64,000 nt of DNA from Constantimarinum furrinae. Lineage in GTDB: Bacteria; Bacteroidota; Bacteroidia; Flavobacteriales; Flavobacteriaceae. Within the stretch, counting starts at the first letter, position 1, and every line of letters starts with the position of its first letter. The stretch spans positions 992,001 through 1,056,000 of the forward strand of contig NZ_CP052909.1 in the NCBI RefSeq assembly GCF_014295415.1. Direction: 5' to 3'. The position numbers and the translations under genes were made by a program. The notes below the pieces were generated by a model that saw only the letters and a list, made by a program, of their open reading frames with translations, was not told the origin of the DNA and made no database searches. Shown piece after piece: positions 39,861 to 50,222 of this stretch.

Positions 39861-41540
39861 TTAGTTATTTGCGCGTGACATTTTATCGGCCATGATAAGT
39901 GCATTGTACAGATTTACCATTTTACCCGAACTTGAAATATTTGCGAAATTATCTGTGTTTGAAGCATCAGCGCCTAATACTACAGGACTTTGAGATGAAA
40001 GTCCACTATCCATTAGGATCTGCTTTACCTGTGCGGCAGAAAGCTTTGGATAGTAGGAGCGAATCACCGCCGCCACTCCACTAACTGCAGGAGCAGCCAT
40101 AGAGGTTCCCTGTTGATACTCGTAGGTGTTCAATGGAGTGGTAGACCAGATCTTAACACCGGGTGCAAATACATCGACATTTGCCTTTCCATAGTTTGAA
40201 AAATTAGCTACCACTTCGCTCCCGTATTTAAAATTAAGTGCTCCAATAGTGATAAAATTATTGGCAATCTCCGCACCGGTCCCCTCCTGGTCATTAGGAT
40301 ATACCTGAGTGCCATCGAGATCTAAACCTTCGTTACCCGCCGCATTTACAATAAGCACATCCTTAGAAGCGGCATATTTAATAGCGTCCCAAACCCACTC
40401 GGGGTGAGGAGAATAATATTTTCCGAAGCTGGTGTTGATCACCTTGGCACCATTATCGGCCGCGTATCGAATGGCAAGCGCAATGTCCTTATCGTACTCA
40501 TCACCATCTGGAACAGCACGCAAAACCATGATCTCCACGTTATTGGCCACTCCATCCATTCCAATGCCATTGTTTCGTTGAGCAGCAATAATTCCGGCTA
40601 CATGAGTTCCGTGCATGGCATCCTCTTTTTTTACGTCGGGACCGTCAACATCGTTATTTCCGTAATTTGTATCGTTGATATCATCAGGATTGTCTCCCAA
40701 AACAGTCCGAAAATCTTTTTCCAGATTGAAGTGAGTATCTAATCTACCGCCAAAGTAAGCGATACCATCTTCGAGCTGGTGGATTACATCGGGCACTGTA
40801 TCTCCAAAATTCAACATTTGAGTAAGCATTGGGATTTGCTGTTGTTCTGCGGCTGTCGGACTTTTAATATCTGCCAGATCCTCTTTAGTATAGTCTTCTT
40901 TTCCTAGTTTCTTTGCCATCGCTGCGTGTGCCGGTCTTACTTGCTGCAAGATCTGCTCGTATTGGGCTTTATTGGCCATAGCCTGCTGGTATTCCTTTTC
41001 GTATTCGGCCTTGGCCTTTTGATAGAGAACAAAATCTGCACGGTCTGTTGCACTGATCGAGGCTTCAGTTTTACCCTCAAATTTAGGACCCAGTTTCTTC
41101 ATATAGCGAACATACTCCATGTTCTCTCCTACTATGTCACCAAGGAAATTCCATCCGTGAATATCATCAACGTAACCATTGTTGTCGTCATCAATTCCGT
41201 TTCCGGGGATCTCGTCATCATTCGTCCAGATCACATTTTTAAGATCTTCGTGCTCAATATCCACACCGCTGTCAATTACGGCAACGATTGTAGTCTCTCC
41301 TTTTCGCTTGTTTAGAATTTCGGCATAGGCCTTATCCACACTCATCCCGGGAATGGTGTCGGTAATAAGGTCTTTTGCACCCCAGTTCTTATACTGGTCT
41401 GTGGTTAAGGGCGCAATCTTTAAGGGTAAGGTGTCGATATTTTCGATAGGTGTAGAAATAATTGGGGCGGATCCACCACCGCAACTTACCAAAAGCATTG
41501 CTGCAACAAGAGTTAGAAGAGAAATTCTGAATAGTTTCAT
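39861..41540 (-). CDS. S8 (subtilisin-like) family serine peptidase, lipoprotein
   Basis: Secreted, lipid-anchored protease: signal with LLVSC, lipidated Cys20, then GGGS. The catalytic triad is complete: Asp90 in AVIDSGVDIEHEDL, His310 in HGTHVAGIIAA, Ser480 in GTSMAAPAVSG. The oxyanion Asn lies in NAAGNEG (about 399-405). Between Asp90 and His310 are 220 residues, far more than the 30-50 usual, with an inserted charged helical region at about 140-285. A Ca-binding-like DDDNNGYVDD follows the Asp. Length 559. Lies 8 nt after the MBL gene on the same strand. Confidence 0.93.
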   Translation of the reverse strand: MKLFRISLLTLVAAMLLVSCGGGSAPIISTPIENIDTLPLKIAPLTTDQYKNWGAKDLITDTIPGMSVDKAYAEILNKRKGETTIVAVIDSGVDIEHEDLKNVIWTNDDEIPGNGIDDDNNGYVDDIHGWNFLGDIVGENMEYVRYMKKLGPKFEGKTEASISATDRADFVLYQKAKAEYEKEYQQAMANKAQYEQILQQVRPAHAAMAKKLGKEDYTKEDLADIKSPTAAEQQQIPMLTQMLNFGDTVPDVIHQLEDGIAYFGGRLDTHFNLEKDFRTVLGDNPDDINDTNYGNNDVDGPDVKKEDAMHGTHVAGIIAAQRNNGIGMDGVANNVEIMVLRAVPDGDEYDKDIALAIRYAADNGAKVINTSFGKYYSPHPEWVWDAIKYAASKDVLIVNAAGNEGLDLDGTQVYPNDQEGTGAEIANNFITIGALNFKYGSEVVANFSNYGKANVDVFAPGVKIWSTTPLNTYEYQQGTSMAAPAVSGVAAVIRSYYPKLSAAQVKQILMDSGLSSQSPVVLGADASNTDNFANISSSGKMVNLYNALIMADKMSRANN

Positions 41541-41548
41541 GAGTAGTA

Positions 41549-42415
41549 TTAATTAAAAAGTTCGTTAAATGTGAATACCTTATCAAGTCGCACTCCTTTT
41601 TCGGTGTGCTTTACTGTAATAATTTGATTATGAGCATCGTGCTCCAAAAATAAATAATAATTGTGTTCTGCGGCAGCATTTAAAAACTTTTCCTTCTCGG
41701 GAAGCGTTAATAATGGCCTTGTGTCGTAACCCATCACAAAGGGCAAAGGTAGATGACCCGCCGTAGGCAAAAGATCGGCCATAAATACCAGTGTTTTGTC
41801 GCCTATGTTGATATGAGGGATCATTTGTTTTTCGGTATGACCGTCTGCAAAGAAAATACCAAAATCCAATTCCTGAGCTGTGGTAAAATCTTCCGCTTGT
41901 TTTGGGCCTTCAACAAATTGGAGTTGTCCCGCCTCCTGCATAGGAAGGATGTTTTCCTTTAAAAAAGAAGCCTGTTCTCTTCGGTTCGGGTTTACAGCCC
42001 AATTCCAGTGTTCTTTATTGCTCCAATATCTGGCATTCTTAAAAGCTGGCTCATACCCCGTTCGGTCTTTATTCCATTGCACACTTCCACCGCAATGATC
42101 GAAGTGTAAGTGTGTCATAAATACGTCGGTGATATCATCCCGGTGAAATCCGTGCTTTTGAAGAGAGCTGTCCAGATCGTGATCGCCCCAACGGTAGTAA
42201 TAACCGAAAAATTTTTCACTCTGCTTATTTCCCATTCCGGTGTCGATAAGCGTTAGTCGGTTACCGTTTTCCACCAGCAGACAACGCGCCGCAATATCGA
42301 TCATATTGTTCGAGTCTGCCGGGTTGGTACGAGTCCATAGGGATTTCGGGACAACGCCAAACATTGCGCCTCCATCCAGTTTAAAATTTCCTGCTTCAAC
42401 GGGATACAGCTTCAT
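41549..42415 (-). CDS. MBL-fold metallo-hydrolase
   Basis: Metallo-beta-lactamase-superfamily hydrolase of unknown substrate, of the type often annotated near lactonases. Start at ATG 42415 gives 288 residues beginning MKLYPVEAG; a TTG at 42436 is the alternative. The metal motif THLHFDHCGG (HxHxDH) lies near 110-119, and later ligands are plausible at FFADGHTEKQ and the C-terminal EHDAHN. No signal peptide. It precedes the S8 peptidase gene by 8 nt on the - strand and diverges from the antiporter across a 204-bp gap. Confidence 0.88.
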   Translation of the reverse strand: MKLYPVEAGNFKLDGGAMFGVVPKSLWTRTNPADSNNMIDIAARCLLVENGNRLTLIDTGMGNKQSEKFFGYYYRWGDHDLDSSLQKHGFHRDDITDVFMTHLHFDHCGGSVQWNKDRTGYEPAFKNARYWSNKEHWNWAVNPNRREQASFLKENILPMQEAGQLQFVEGPKQAEDFTTAQELDFGIFFADGHTEKQMIPHINIGDKTLVFMADLLPTAGHLPLPFVMGYDTRPLLTLPEKEKFLNAAAEHNYYLFLEHDAHNQIITVKHTEKGVRLDKVFTFNELFN

Positions 42416-42619
42416 ATTCTGTAATAGAGGCTGCAAAATACTAAAACCAAAACGTTATGTTTAAGCCCGAGTTAATTAATTATACTATTTTTAACAAATT
42501 TCAATAATATACACCAGAGCGGGAGATCCGGTGTAAATTTTGAATGTAAATGTGAGATTAAAAGGGAGCAAAATCGTTTCAGAATATAAATCTTACTTAT
42601 TTTAGTCAAAAAATCGCCA

Positions 42620-44500
42620 ATGTTAGAATTAGCAGGAATTATAGTTTTAGGGATCTTGGCCCAATGGGTCGCATGGAAGTTCAAATTGCCTGCAATTTTA
42701 CCCCTTATTCTTATCGGTCTCTTCGTTGGACCAATTTCAACGCTACTTTCTGAAGACGGCACCCAGTGGATACAACCTATATACAATGGAGAAAAAGGAC
42801 TCTTTCCCGGAGAAAATCTGTTCTATTTTGTTTCACTCGCAATTGGAATCATCCTGTTTGAAGGCGGACTTACGCTTAGAAAATCTGAGGTGAAAAAGGT
42901 TGGTGGCGTTATCGGAAAGCTTATCAGCCTGGGCTCTACCGTTACCTTCATAGGGGCAGGAGTAGCAGCTCATTACGTTTTCGGACTCGATTGGCGGATC
43001 TCATTCCTCTTTTCGGCTCTCATAATTGTAACAGGTCCTACCGTAATAACACCGATCTTAAGAAACATTCCACTGAAAAAGGACGTTTCTGCAGTATTAA
43101 AATGGGAAGGTATTTTAATAGACCCCATTGGAGCCCTGGTTGCTGTATTGGTTTTTGAGTTTATTAGTGTGGAGGGCGATGCCGGGTATACCAAACAAGC
43201 ACTCATTGAATTCGGGAAGATCGTAGTTATTGGTTTTTCCTTTGGGATCGCTGTAGGATATGCACTTTATTTTGCGATCAAGAAAAAATTAGTACCCCAT
43301 TACCTGCTCAACGTTGTTTCCCTTTCCGTGGTACTTATGGTATTTGTGCTTAGCGATCAGTTTGCGCATGAATCGGGTCTCCTTGCCGTGGTGGTCATGG
43401 GAATGTTTTTAGGGAATAGCGACCTTCCGAGCTTAAAAGAATTGCTTTATTTTAAAGAATCGCTAAGTGTACTTTTAATTTCAATTCTCTTTATTCTCCT
43501 TGCCGCAAATATTAGTATCGAAGATCTCTTGTTGATCTATAACTGGAAAACAGCGACCTTATTAGCGATCATCATCTTTGTACTGAGGCCACTGGCCGTG
43601 TTTTTAAGTACGGCCTGGTCTTCGCTAAAAATAAATGAGAAGTTGTTTATTAGCTGGGTGGGTCCGCGTGGTATCGTCGCCGCGGGTATTGCTTCTCTTT
43701 TTGGAACCAAGCTGGTAAAGGAAGGTGTTCCCGGAGCCGAGTATATTACCCCCCTGGTGTTTGCGGTGGTATTGACGACTGTTTTACTCAATGCGACTAC
43801 AGCACGTTTTTTCGCTTCTGTAGTTGGCGTTTTCTTAAAGACTTCGGAAGGAATACTCATTGTTGGATCCTCTAAAATGTCCAGGCTTATAGGCACCTAT
43901 CTTCAGAAGAACAACAGACACGTAGTATTGGTGGATAATAACCGAATCAATATTGAAAGAGCAAAAGAATTAGGTCTGGAAGCGATCAATGCCAATATCT
44001 ACTCCGATGATCTTACCGACAATATTGAACTCAACGATATTGGATATTTGCTCGCAATGACCGGAAACGACGAGATCAACAAATACGCGATCAATCGTTT
44101 TGGCAGTGTATTTGGCGAGAACGGAGCATTCAGATTAATGAACACCGATGAAATAACCGTAAAATCTAAGATGGAGTCTAAGGAACTTTTTTCAAGAACC
44201 CATGATTATGTGAAATTTACCGAGGTAGTTCGTGATTATCCGTCTATTCAGGAAATACCGGTAAATTCAGAAGAGAGCTTTTTGAAATTGCTCGGCTTCA
44301 TTGAAAATGAAGAAGAAGCGGTTGCCTTATTTTTAAAAGACAGTAACAATCAATTGAGACTAATCGTTTCGCCTACCGAGATGGAAGTAACAGAAGGATC
44401 ACACCTGGCATATCTCGGAAAGCCTATCGATTTTGAAGATGTTGTGAATGCTACCAAAGATGAAGATGAGGAGAGAGTTAAGAAAATAAACCCAAAATAA
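42620..44500 (+). CDS. CPA1-type cation:proton antiporter with C-terminal TrkA-N domain
   Basis: Inner-membrane Na+(K+)/H+ exchanger involved in pH and salt balance. The 626-residue protein has about 12 membrane helices in the first 400 residues. These include the NhaP-like ILFEGGLTLRK (about 75-85), TGPTVITPIL near 138 and SWVGPRGIVAAGIASL near 345. The cytoplasmic part starts GILIVGSSKMSRLIG (about 413), a Rossmann RCK/TrkA-N domain likely to bind NAD(H), with a further C-terminal domain. Single gene followed 31 nt later by a small lipoprotein gene. Confidence 0.92.
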   Translation: MLELAGIIVLGILAQWVAWKFKLPAILPLILIGLFVGPISTLLSEDGTQWIQPIYNGEKGLFPGENLFYFVSLAIGIILFEGGLTLRKSEVKKVGGVIGKLISLGSTVTFIGAGVAAHYVFGLDWRISFLFSALIIVTGPTVITPILRNIPLKKDVSAVLKWEGILIDPIGALVAVLVFEFISVEGDAGYTKQALIEFGKIVVIGFSFGIAVGYALYFAIKKKLVPHYLLNVVSLSVVLMVFVLSDQFAHESGLLAVVVMGMFLGNSDLPSLKELLYFKESLSVLLISILFILLAANISIEDLLLIYNWKTATLLAIIIFVLRPLAVFLSTAWSSLKINEKLFISWVGPRGIVAAGIASLFGTKLVKEGVPGAEYITPLVFAVVLTTVLLNATTARFFASVVGVFLKTSEGILIVGSSKMSRLIGTYLQKNNRHVVLVDNNRINIERAKELGLEAINANIYSDDLTDNIELNDIGYLLAMTGNDEINKYAINRFGSVFGENGAFRLMNTDEITVKSKMESKELFSRTHDYVKFTEVVRDYPSIQEIPVNSEESFLKLLGFIENEEEAVALFLKDSNNQLRLIVSPTEMEVTEGSHLAYLGKPIDFEDVVNATKDEDEERVKKINPK

Positions 44501-44531
44501 AACCGTTTGTTGAGGTATACCATCACACCTT

Positions 44532-44759
44532 ATGAACCTTACTAAATACAGCCTTCTTCTAATAATACCGGTATTTGTCTTTTCGTGTAAGAGCGATGAC
44601 TCACGGTCATGTACGACCTGTAACTCGCCTCAAACTACAGAATTTGAAGTGTGTGAAGAAAGTGACGGTAATGCTTCAGTAAACGGAGAAAATACCGGAA
44701 CCCGATTCGATATTTATCTTGCCGATCTGCAGGCTGCAGGAGCCAGTTGTGGGATTTAA
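44532..44759 (+). CDS. Small hypothetical lipoprotein
   Basis: No family recognised. The 75-residue product has a clear lipoprotein signal ([12 protein letters not shown], lipidated Cys19) followed by Lys-Ser-Asp-Asp. It has four more Cys residues, including a CTTC pair at 27-30, which could form disulphides. The tail is acidic and polar. It may be co-transcribed with the antiporter (31-nt gap). Its stop codon overlaps the lepA stop tail to tail. Existence as a gene rests on the signal peptide and coding-like composition. Confidence 0.65.
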   Translation: MNLTKYSLLLIIPVFVFSCKSDDSRSCTTCNSPQTTEFEVCEESDGNASVNGENTGTRFDIYLADLQAAGASCGI

Positions 44760-46552
44760 TCGTTTAGCTTTAAAACTGCCATAAATGCTTCTTGGGGGAT
44801 TTCCACATTCCCAACCTGACGCATTCGCTTTTTTCCCTTTTTCTGCTTTTCCAATAGCTTTCGTTTTCTGGAAATATCACCACCATAACATTTTGCAGTA
44901 ACATCTTTACGCAAGGCCTTTACTGTTTCCCTGGAAATGATCTTAGCACCTATGGCCGCCTGAATAGGAATATCGAATTGCTGTCTGGGGATAAGTTGAC
45001 GAAGCTTTTCACACATTTTTTTGCCGATGTCATAGGCATTGTCCTTGTGCAATAATGCCGAAAGCGCATCAACGATATTTCCGTTCAATAATACATCAAC
45101 CTTAACCAATTGCGAAGTTCTTAGTCCTATAGGAGAATAATCGAAGGAAGCATATCCTCTGGAAACAGTTTTCAATCTGTCGTAAAAATCGAACACGATC
45201 TCTGCTAAAGGCATATCGAATTGCAGCTCGACACGCTCGGTGGTTAGATAGGTTTGATTGGTGATCTCTCCCCGTTTTTCGATGCACAAAGACATCACAT
45301 TCCCAACATAATCTGATTTGGTAATGATGGTGGCTTTAATGTAAGGTTCCTCAACCCTGTTTAACGAAGAAGGCTCGGGAAGATCGGAAGGATTATTCAC
45401 TAAAATTGGGGTGTCCGGTTCGCGGTTGGTATAGGCTTGATAAGACACATTGGGCACGGTCGTAATAACCGTCATATCAAATTCACGCTCTAATCGCTCC
45501 TGAATGATCTCAAGATGCAGCATTCCCAAAAACCCGCAACGGAATCCAAATCCGAGTGCGGCAGAACTTTCGGGGATGAACACCAGGGAGGCGTCGTTGA
45601 GCTGTAATTTTTCCATGGAGGCTCTTAATTCCTCGTAGTCTTCAGTATCAACAGGGTAGATTCCGGCGAAAACCATAGGTTTTACATCTTCAAATCCTTC
45701 GATCATGTTGGTAGTGGGGTTTTTTGAATCGGTGATCGTATCCCCAACTTTTACTTCTTTGGCTTCTTTAATTCCCGTGATCAAATAACCAACGTCCCCG
45801 GTTTTAATAGTTTGTTTTGGCTGCTGTTTTAACCTTAAAGTCCCTACCTCATCGGCATAGTAGGATTTTCCTGTTGCCATAAACTTAATGTGCTGTCCTT
45901 TGGTGATCTCACCGTTAAGCACCCGAAAGTATGTTTCAACACCACGGAAAGGATTATACACGGAATCAAAGATAAGCGCCTGTAAAGACTCATCCGGATT
46001 GCCTTTAGGAGCAGGAACACGTTCGATAATCGCCTTGAGAATTTCTTCAATTCCAAGTCCGGTTTTTGCACTGGCGGGAATAACTTCTTCGGGATCGCAG
46101 CCCAGCAGATCAACGATATCATCGGTGACCTCTTCAGGATTTGCCGAAGGAAGGTCTACTTTGTTCAATACCGGAATGATCTCCAGGTCATTTTCCAAAG
46201 CCAGATAAAGATTTGATATGGTTTGCGCCTGTATGCTTTGAGCTGCGTCAACAACCAACAACGCACCTTCACAAGCGGCAATAGACCGTGAAACCTCATA
46301 AGAGAAATCAACATGCCCGGGAGTGTCAATAAGATTTAGTATATACTTTTCTCCTTCGTATTCATAATCCATTTGGATGGCATGACTCTTAATAGTTATG
46401 CCCCGCTCCCGCTCAAGATCCATGTTGTCGAGGAGCTGATCCTGTTTTTCACGATTGGTTACCGAACCGGTAGCATCAAGCAACCGGTCTGCCAGTGTGC
46501 TCTTACCATGATCAATATGTGCGATGATGCAAAAATTCCTGATATTCTTCAT
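44756..46552 (-). CDS. lepA: Elongation factor 4 (LepA) GTPase
   Basis: Ribosome-associated GTPase that acts in translation initiation/back-translocation. The 598-residue protein is complete: G1 AHIDHGKST (about 10-18), G3 DTPGH near 77-81, G4 NKVD near 131-134. EF-G-like domains and the LepA-specific C-terminal region ending in [20 protein letters not shown] follow. Length matches the family. A -7 box lies at 46582-46589. Convergent with the small lipoprotein gene, with overlapping stops. Confidence 0.98.
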   Translation of the reverse strand: MKNIRNFCIIAHIDHGKSTLADRLLDATGSVTNREKQDQLLDNMDLERERGITIKSHAIQMDYEYEGEKYILNLIDTPGHVDFSYEVSRSIAACEGALLVVDAAQSIQAQTISNLYLALENDLEIIPVLNKVDLPSANPEEVTDDIVDLLGCDPEEVIPASAKTGLGIEEILKAIIERVPAPKGNPDESLQALIFDSVYNPFRGVETYFRVLNGEITKGQHIKFMATGKSYYADEVGTLRLKQQPKQTIKTGDVGYLITGIKEAKEVKVGDTITDSKNPTTNMIEGFEDVKPMVFAGIYPVDTEDYEELRASMEKLQLNDASLVFIPESSAALGFGFRCGFLGMLHLEIIQERLEREFDMTVITTVPNVSYQAYTNREPDTPILVNNPSDLPEPSSLNRVEEPYIKATIITKSDYVGNVMSLCIEKRGEITNQTYLTTERVELQFDMPLAEIVFDFYDRLKTVSRGYASFDYSPIGLRTSQLVKVDVLLNGNIVDALSALLHKDNAYDIGKKMCEKLRQLIPRQQFDIPIQAAIGAKIISRETVKALRKDVTAKCYGGDISRKRKLLEKQKKGKKRMRQVGNVEIPQEAFMAVLKLND

Positions 46553-46581
46553 AAGTGTGTAACCTGCCTAACTTTAGGCTG

Positions 46582-46589
46582 CAAATATA
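46582..46589 (-). promoter_or_regulatory. -7 promoter box for lepA
   Basis: TATATTTG on the - strand (TAnnTTTG match), 29 bases before the lepA start. Confidence 0.5.
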
Positions 46590-46759
46590 ACCTAAAAACA
46601 CAGATTTAAAGTAAATAAAGCAGTTCATCGAAAAATCTTTCCGAATAAAAAATATTTCAGAAATAATCGACACCTTTGTGTGGCTCGGTGAAAATGGAAT
46701 CCAACAAATACCTTTAATTTCGGGCATAACACTAACAAAAACCTCATTTTATCCCCGGC

Positions 46760-49174
46760 ATGTTAAAAAACAGCCACATTTTTGTTTTGCTTTTCTTAAG
46801 CGGGGTGCTGGCAGCTCAAAACTCCGAACTCACCGGAAGAGTAGTTGACAGCGAAAAAAATCCGCTCGCGTATGCGTCGGTAGTACTCTATGAAGAAGGC
46901 AGCGAAGTGTCATTATTTGGTGCGTCTACTAATGAAGAAGGGGTGTTTGTAATTGAGGAAGTTCCGCCAAAGACTTATCGCATTACTTTTAGTTATATTG
47001 GTTTTAAGACGAGGGAAGAAACATTTACGGTGGGTGAAAACTCCGTTATTGGAACCATAATCCTCGAAGAGGAGGCCGAGACTCTGGAAGAGACCATCAT
47101 CACCAATAGGGCACCAACACTTATCAAGGAACCCGGCAAACTTATTTTTAATGTTGAGAACACCTCGTTGTCAACCGGGAACACCCTCAACCTACTATCT
47201 AAAACTCCGGGGGTACTGCTCATTCAGGGTTCCATATCCATAAAGAATACAGCTCCAACGGTCTATATAAACAATAAAAGAGTCTATCTTTCTTCCACCG
47301 AAATTCTCTCACTGCTATCCAATACCGATGCCTCAAATATTAAATCGGTAGAAGTGATCACTAACCCTTCGGCACAGTATGATGCCGATGCCGGAACCGT
47401 GTTAAACCTCGTAACGTCTAGGCCTATTTCGGTGGGATATAAAGGCTCGGTTAACGGCACTTATGAACAGGCTGTATACCCTAAATATTCTTACGGAACA
47501 GCGCATTTTTATAAAAATAACTGGGTAAGTCTGTATGCGAGCTATGCTATAAATTCGCGAAAAGAATTTAAAGATCAGCGTGATTTTATACGCTACTTTA
47601 ATCCCGATGGAAGTGTAAAATCGATCTGGAATTCTGATTTTGACCGTACCACCACGGCTAATGCTCATCAGGGAAATGTAATTGCAGATTTTACGCTTAA
47701 TGAAAAAAACACCCTCAGTTTCTCATCCAACATTCTGGTGGCGCCTAACAAGGAATTCAATAATAATGTTTTTGCAACGATCAGAAATGCGCAGCAACAA
47801 ATTGACTCTACCTTTATAACCCGAAGCTACCTGAATAACGACAAGTCCAATCTGTCTTTTAATCTTGCTCATAAGCTAATAATAGGAGAACAGGGCGCAA
47901 CTGTAAAGACAGCGGTTAACTATATTAGATATAATGACGATCAGTTTCAGGATGTGAACACCACTTATTTTTCTCCCAACGGAGAGGTGCTTCGGAATAA
48001 CAGTTTTTTTACCCAGGCCATCCAAGAGAGCGATATTATTACCGGACAAATCGATTTGGCCTCTCCTTTTATGTCGGGAGATCTCAATACGGGCTTAAAA
48101 TATTCGAATATAGACACTCAAAGCGGCCTGGATTTTTTCGACACCAATAGTCTGATCACAACACTCGATTTAACCTTGTCTGATGATTTTATGTACGAAG
48201 AATCCATATATGCGGGATATATAAGTTTTTCAAGAGAATGGGAACAATGGGCATTAGAAGCCGGTTTGCGAGGTGAGTATACCGATGTAGCCGGCAACTC
48301 ACGATCGTTGGGGGTTGTGAATACTCAGGAATATTTTGAATTGTTTCCTTCGGCATCAGTTCACTATACGATCAACGAAAATAACAGTATGGGTTTAAGT
48401 TATGCCCGGCATATTACCAGGCCAAGATATCAGAGCCTTAACCCCTTTAAGTATTTTCTGAACGAGAATAATTTCAATGCCGGAAACCCCAACCTGGTCC
48501 CGGCCATAGATAATAAGATCACCTTAGACTATAATTATAAGAACACCTGGTTTGTGGAATTGTATTATCATCGCACCGAGGAAACATTGAGCTTGCTCAA
48601 CTTTCAGGATAACACCAATAGTATTATTCGCAGTATAGACGCTAACCTCATTGGGGATTTTCAGTATAGCCTGGATTTGATCTATGCATCATCGGTAGCT
48701 TCATGGTGGTATTTAAGCATCTATACTTCGAGCTTTTATTTTGAAAACGAATTCTTTTCGGTAGAAAGCGTTCCATTAACGTATACCAACAGCACTTACG
48801 GGTTTTACGGCCAGCTTTACAGTGGGATCACGCTTTCAGAAAAAGCATCCTTAAGCAGTGATATTACCGCGGTCTATCTATCGAACTTTATTTATGGTTC
48901 TTACACTTATGGCGACCAGTTCAATTTGTCCGTTTCTTTTCAAAAGACCTTTTGGGACAACAGGGCAAGTCTTACTTTGGGAGTTGACGATATTTTCAAC
49001 ACTTACAATGTGCCGGTAACGTCTAAGTATTACAATCAGGATAACTCCTACTTTGCCATGCCCGAATCAAGACTGTTTAGACTTGGATTTAAATACACTT
49101 TCGGCAATGCCATTCTAAGAGACAACAAACGCTCGACCAAAACGACTGAAGAAGTTCGTTTGGAGAAAAATTAG
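46760..49174 (+). CDS. TonB-dependent-receptor-like outer membrane protein (OMP_b-brl_3 type)
   Basis: Outer-membrane beta-barrel of the TonB-receptor superfamily, ligand unknown. The 804-residue protein has a signal peptide (about 1-19) and a carboxypeptidase-regulatory-like domain (about 22-105, LTGRVVDSEKNPLAYASVVL). A plug-like domain follows (about 115-215, with VYINNKRVYLSSTEI and SVEVITNPSAQYDADAGTVLNLVT), then a long C-terminal barrel rich in aromatic beta strands. There is no SusD-type neighbour, so it is not a polysaccharide utilisation locus. Diverges from lepA across 207 bp. Confidence 0.9.
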   Translation: MLKNSHIFVLLFLSGVLAAQNSELTGRVVDSEKNPLAYASVVLYEEGSEVSLFGASTNEEGVFVIEEVPPKTYRITFSYIGFKTREETFTVGENSVIGTIILEEEAETLEETIITNRAPTLIKEPGKLIFNVENTSLSTGNTLNLLSKTPGVLLIQGSISIKNTAPTVYINNKRVYLSSTEILSLLSNTDASNIKSVEVITNPSAQYDADAGTVLNLVTSRPISVGYKGSVNGTYEQAVYPKYSYGTAHFYKNNWVSLYASYAINSRKEFKDQRDFIRYFNPDGSVKSIWNSDFDRTTTANAHQGNVIADFTLNEKNTLSFSSNILVAPNKEFNNNVFATIRNAQQQIDSTFITRSYLNNDKSNLSFNLAHKLIIGEQGATVKTAVNYIRYNDDQFQDVNTTYFSPNGEVLRNNSFFTQAIQESDIITGQIDLASPFMSGDLNTGLKYSNIDTQSGLDFFDTNSLITTLDLTLSDDFMYEESIYAGYISFSREWEQWALEAGLRGEYTDVAGNSRSLGVVNTQEYFELFPSASVHYTINENNSMGLSYARHITRPRYQSLNPFKYFLNENNFNAGNPNLVPAIDNKITLDYNYKNTWFVELYYHRTEETLSLLNFQDNTNSIIRSIDANLIGDFQYSLDLIYASSVASWWYLSIYTSSFYFENEFFSVESVPLTYTNSTYGFYGQLYSGITLSEKASLSSDITAVYLSNFIYGSYTYGDQFNLSVSFQKTFWDNRASLTLGVDDIFNTYNVPVTSKYYNQDNSYFAMPESRLFRLGFKYTFGNAILRDNKRSTKTTEEVRLEKN

Positions 49175-49213
49175 ACTTTTACATTTCATTCTTACACTTC
49201 AAAGCTAATTATG

Positions 49214-49221
49214 TATTTTTG
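49214..49221 (+). promoter_or_regulatory. -7 promoter box for the dus gene
   Basis: TATTTTTG (TAnnTTTG match), ending 8 bases before the ATG at 49230; implies an almost leaderless transcript. Confidence 0.4.
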
Positions 49222-49229
49222 CAGCAATT

Positions 49230-50222
49230 ATGGCAAAGATTGGAGACATAGATGTTGGAGATTTTCCGCTGCTGCTCGCCCCTATGGAAGATGTGAGCGA
49301 CCCACCTTTTCGTGCTTTGTGTAAGGAACAGGGCGCCGATGTGGTGTATACCGAATTTATTTCTTCGGAAGGATTAATACGCGATGCTGCCAAAAGTGTC
49401 ATGAAATTGGACATTTACGAAAAGGAACGTCCGGTAGGGATACAGATCTTTGGAGCCGTATTGGATTCTATGCTCAAAAGTGTTGAGATCGTTGAAGCCA
49501 GTGGTCCAGATATTATCGATATCAATTTTGGATGCCCGGTGAAAAAAGTCGTTTCTAAAGGCGCCGGCGCCGGTATTCTTAAGGATGTTGATCTTATGGT
49601 TAGCCTTACCGAGGCCATGGTAAAACATACTAAACTTCCGGTTACTGTAAAAACAAGGCTGGGTTGGGATCACGATTCTATTATGATCGTTGAGGTGGCC
49701 GAACGCCTACAGGATGTGGGTTGTAAAGCGATTTCCATTCACGGGCGAACCAGGGCACAAATGTACAAGGGAGATGCCGATTGGGCGCCTATAGCGGAAG
49801 TAAAGAATAATTCGAGAATGCACATACCTGTTTTCGGAAATGGCGACGTAGATTCACCCGAAAGGGCTATGGAAATGCGTGATAAATATGGGCTGGACGG
49901 GGCGATGATTGGAAGAGCAAGCATTGGATACCCCTGGTTCTTCAAGGAAGTAAAGCATTATTTTAAGACAGGAGAACATCTGGCACCGCCAACCATGCCC
50001 GAGCGTGTCGAGGCCGCGCGTAGACATTTACAGATGGCCATAGATTGGAAAGGAGAAAAGCTGGGAGTTTTTGAAACCAGAAGACACTACACCAATTATT
50101 TTAAAGGCATACCTAACTTTAAGGAATTTCGAATGAAAATGGTAACCAGCGATGATTCTGCAGCTGTGTTTGCGGCTTTCGATGAAGTGCTTGAAGAATT
50201 TGGCGATTTTCAGTTCGCTTAG
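49230..50222 (+). CDS. dusB: tRNA-dihydrouridine synthase
   Basis: FMN-dependent reduction of specific uridines in the tRNA D-loop. The 330-residue protein starts with the FMN-binding LLLAPMEDVSDPPFRALCKEQGAD (about 14-37). The catalytic-Cys region is NFGCPVKKVVSKGAGAGIL (about 99-117); ISIHGRTRAQMYKG and VFGNGDVDSPE follow. This is the DusB-like subgroup by overall pattern, but the dus subtype assignment is less sure than the family. Its stop overlaps the stop of the convergent permease gene (4 nt). Confidence 0.93.
   Translation: MAKIGDIDVGDFPLLLAPMEDVSDPPFRALCKEQGADVVYTEFISSEGLIRDAAKSVMKLDIYEKERPVGIQIFGAVLDSMLKSVEIVEASGPDIIDINFGCPVKKVVSKGAGAGILKDVDLMVSLTEAMVKHTKLPVTVKTRLGWDHDSIMIVEVAERLQDVGCKAISIHGRTRAQMYKGDADWAPIAEVKNNSRMHIPVFGNGDVDSPERAMEMRDKYGLDGAMIGRASIGYPWFFKEVKHYFKTGEHLAPPTMPERVEAARRHLQMAIDWKGEKLGVFETRRHYTNYFKGIPNFKEFRMKMVTSDDSAAVFAAFDEVLEEFGDFQFA

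Noticed and set aside
42510-42535. Inverted repeat TACACC...GGTGTA in the MBL-antiporter gap
   Set aside because: Only 6 bp per arm with a 14-nt spacer and no T run; could be an operator but nothing else supports it.
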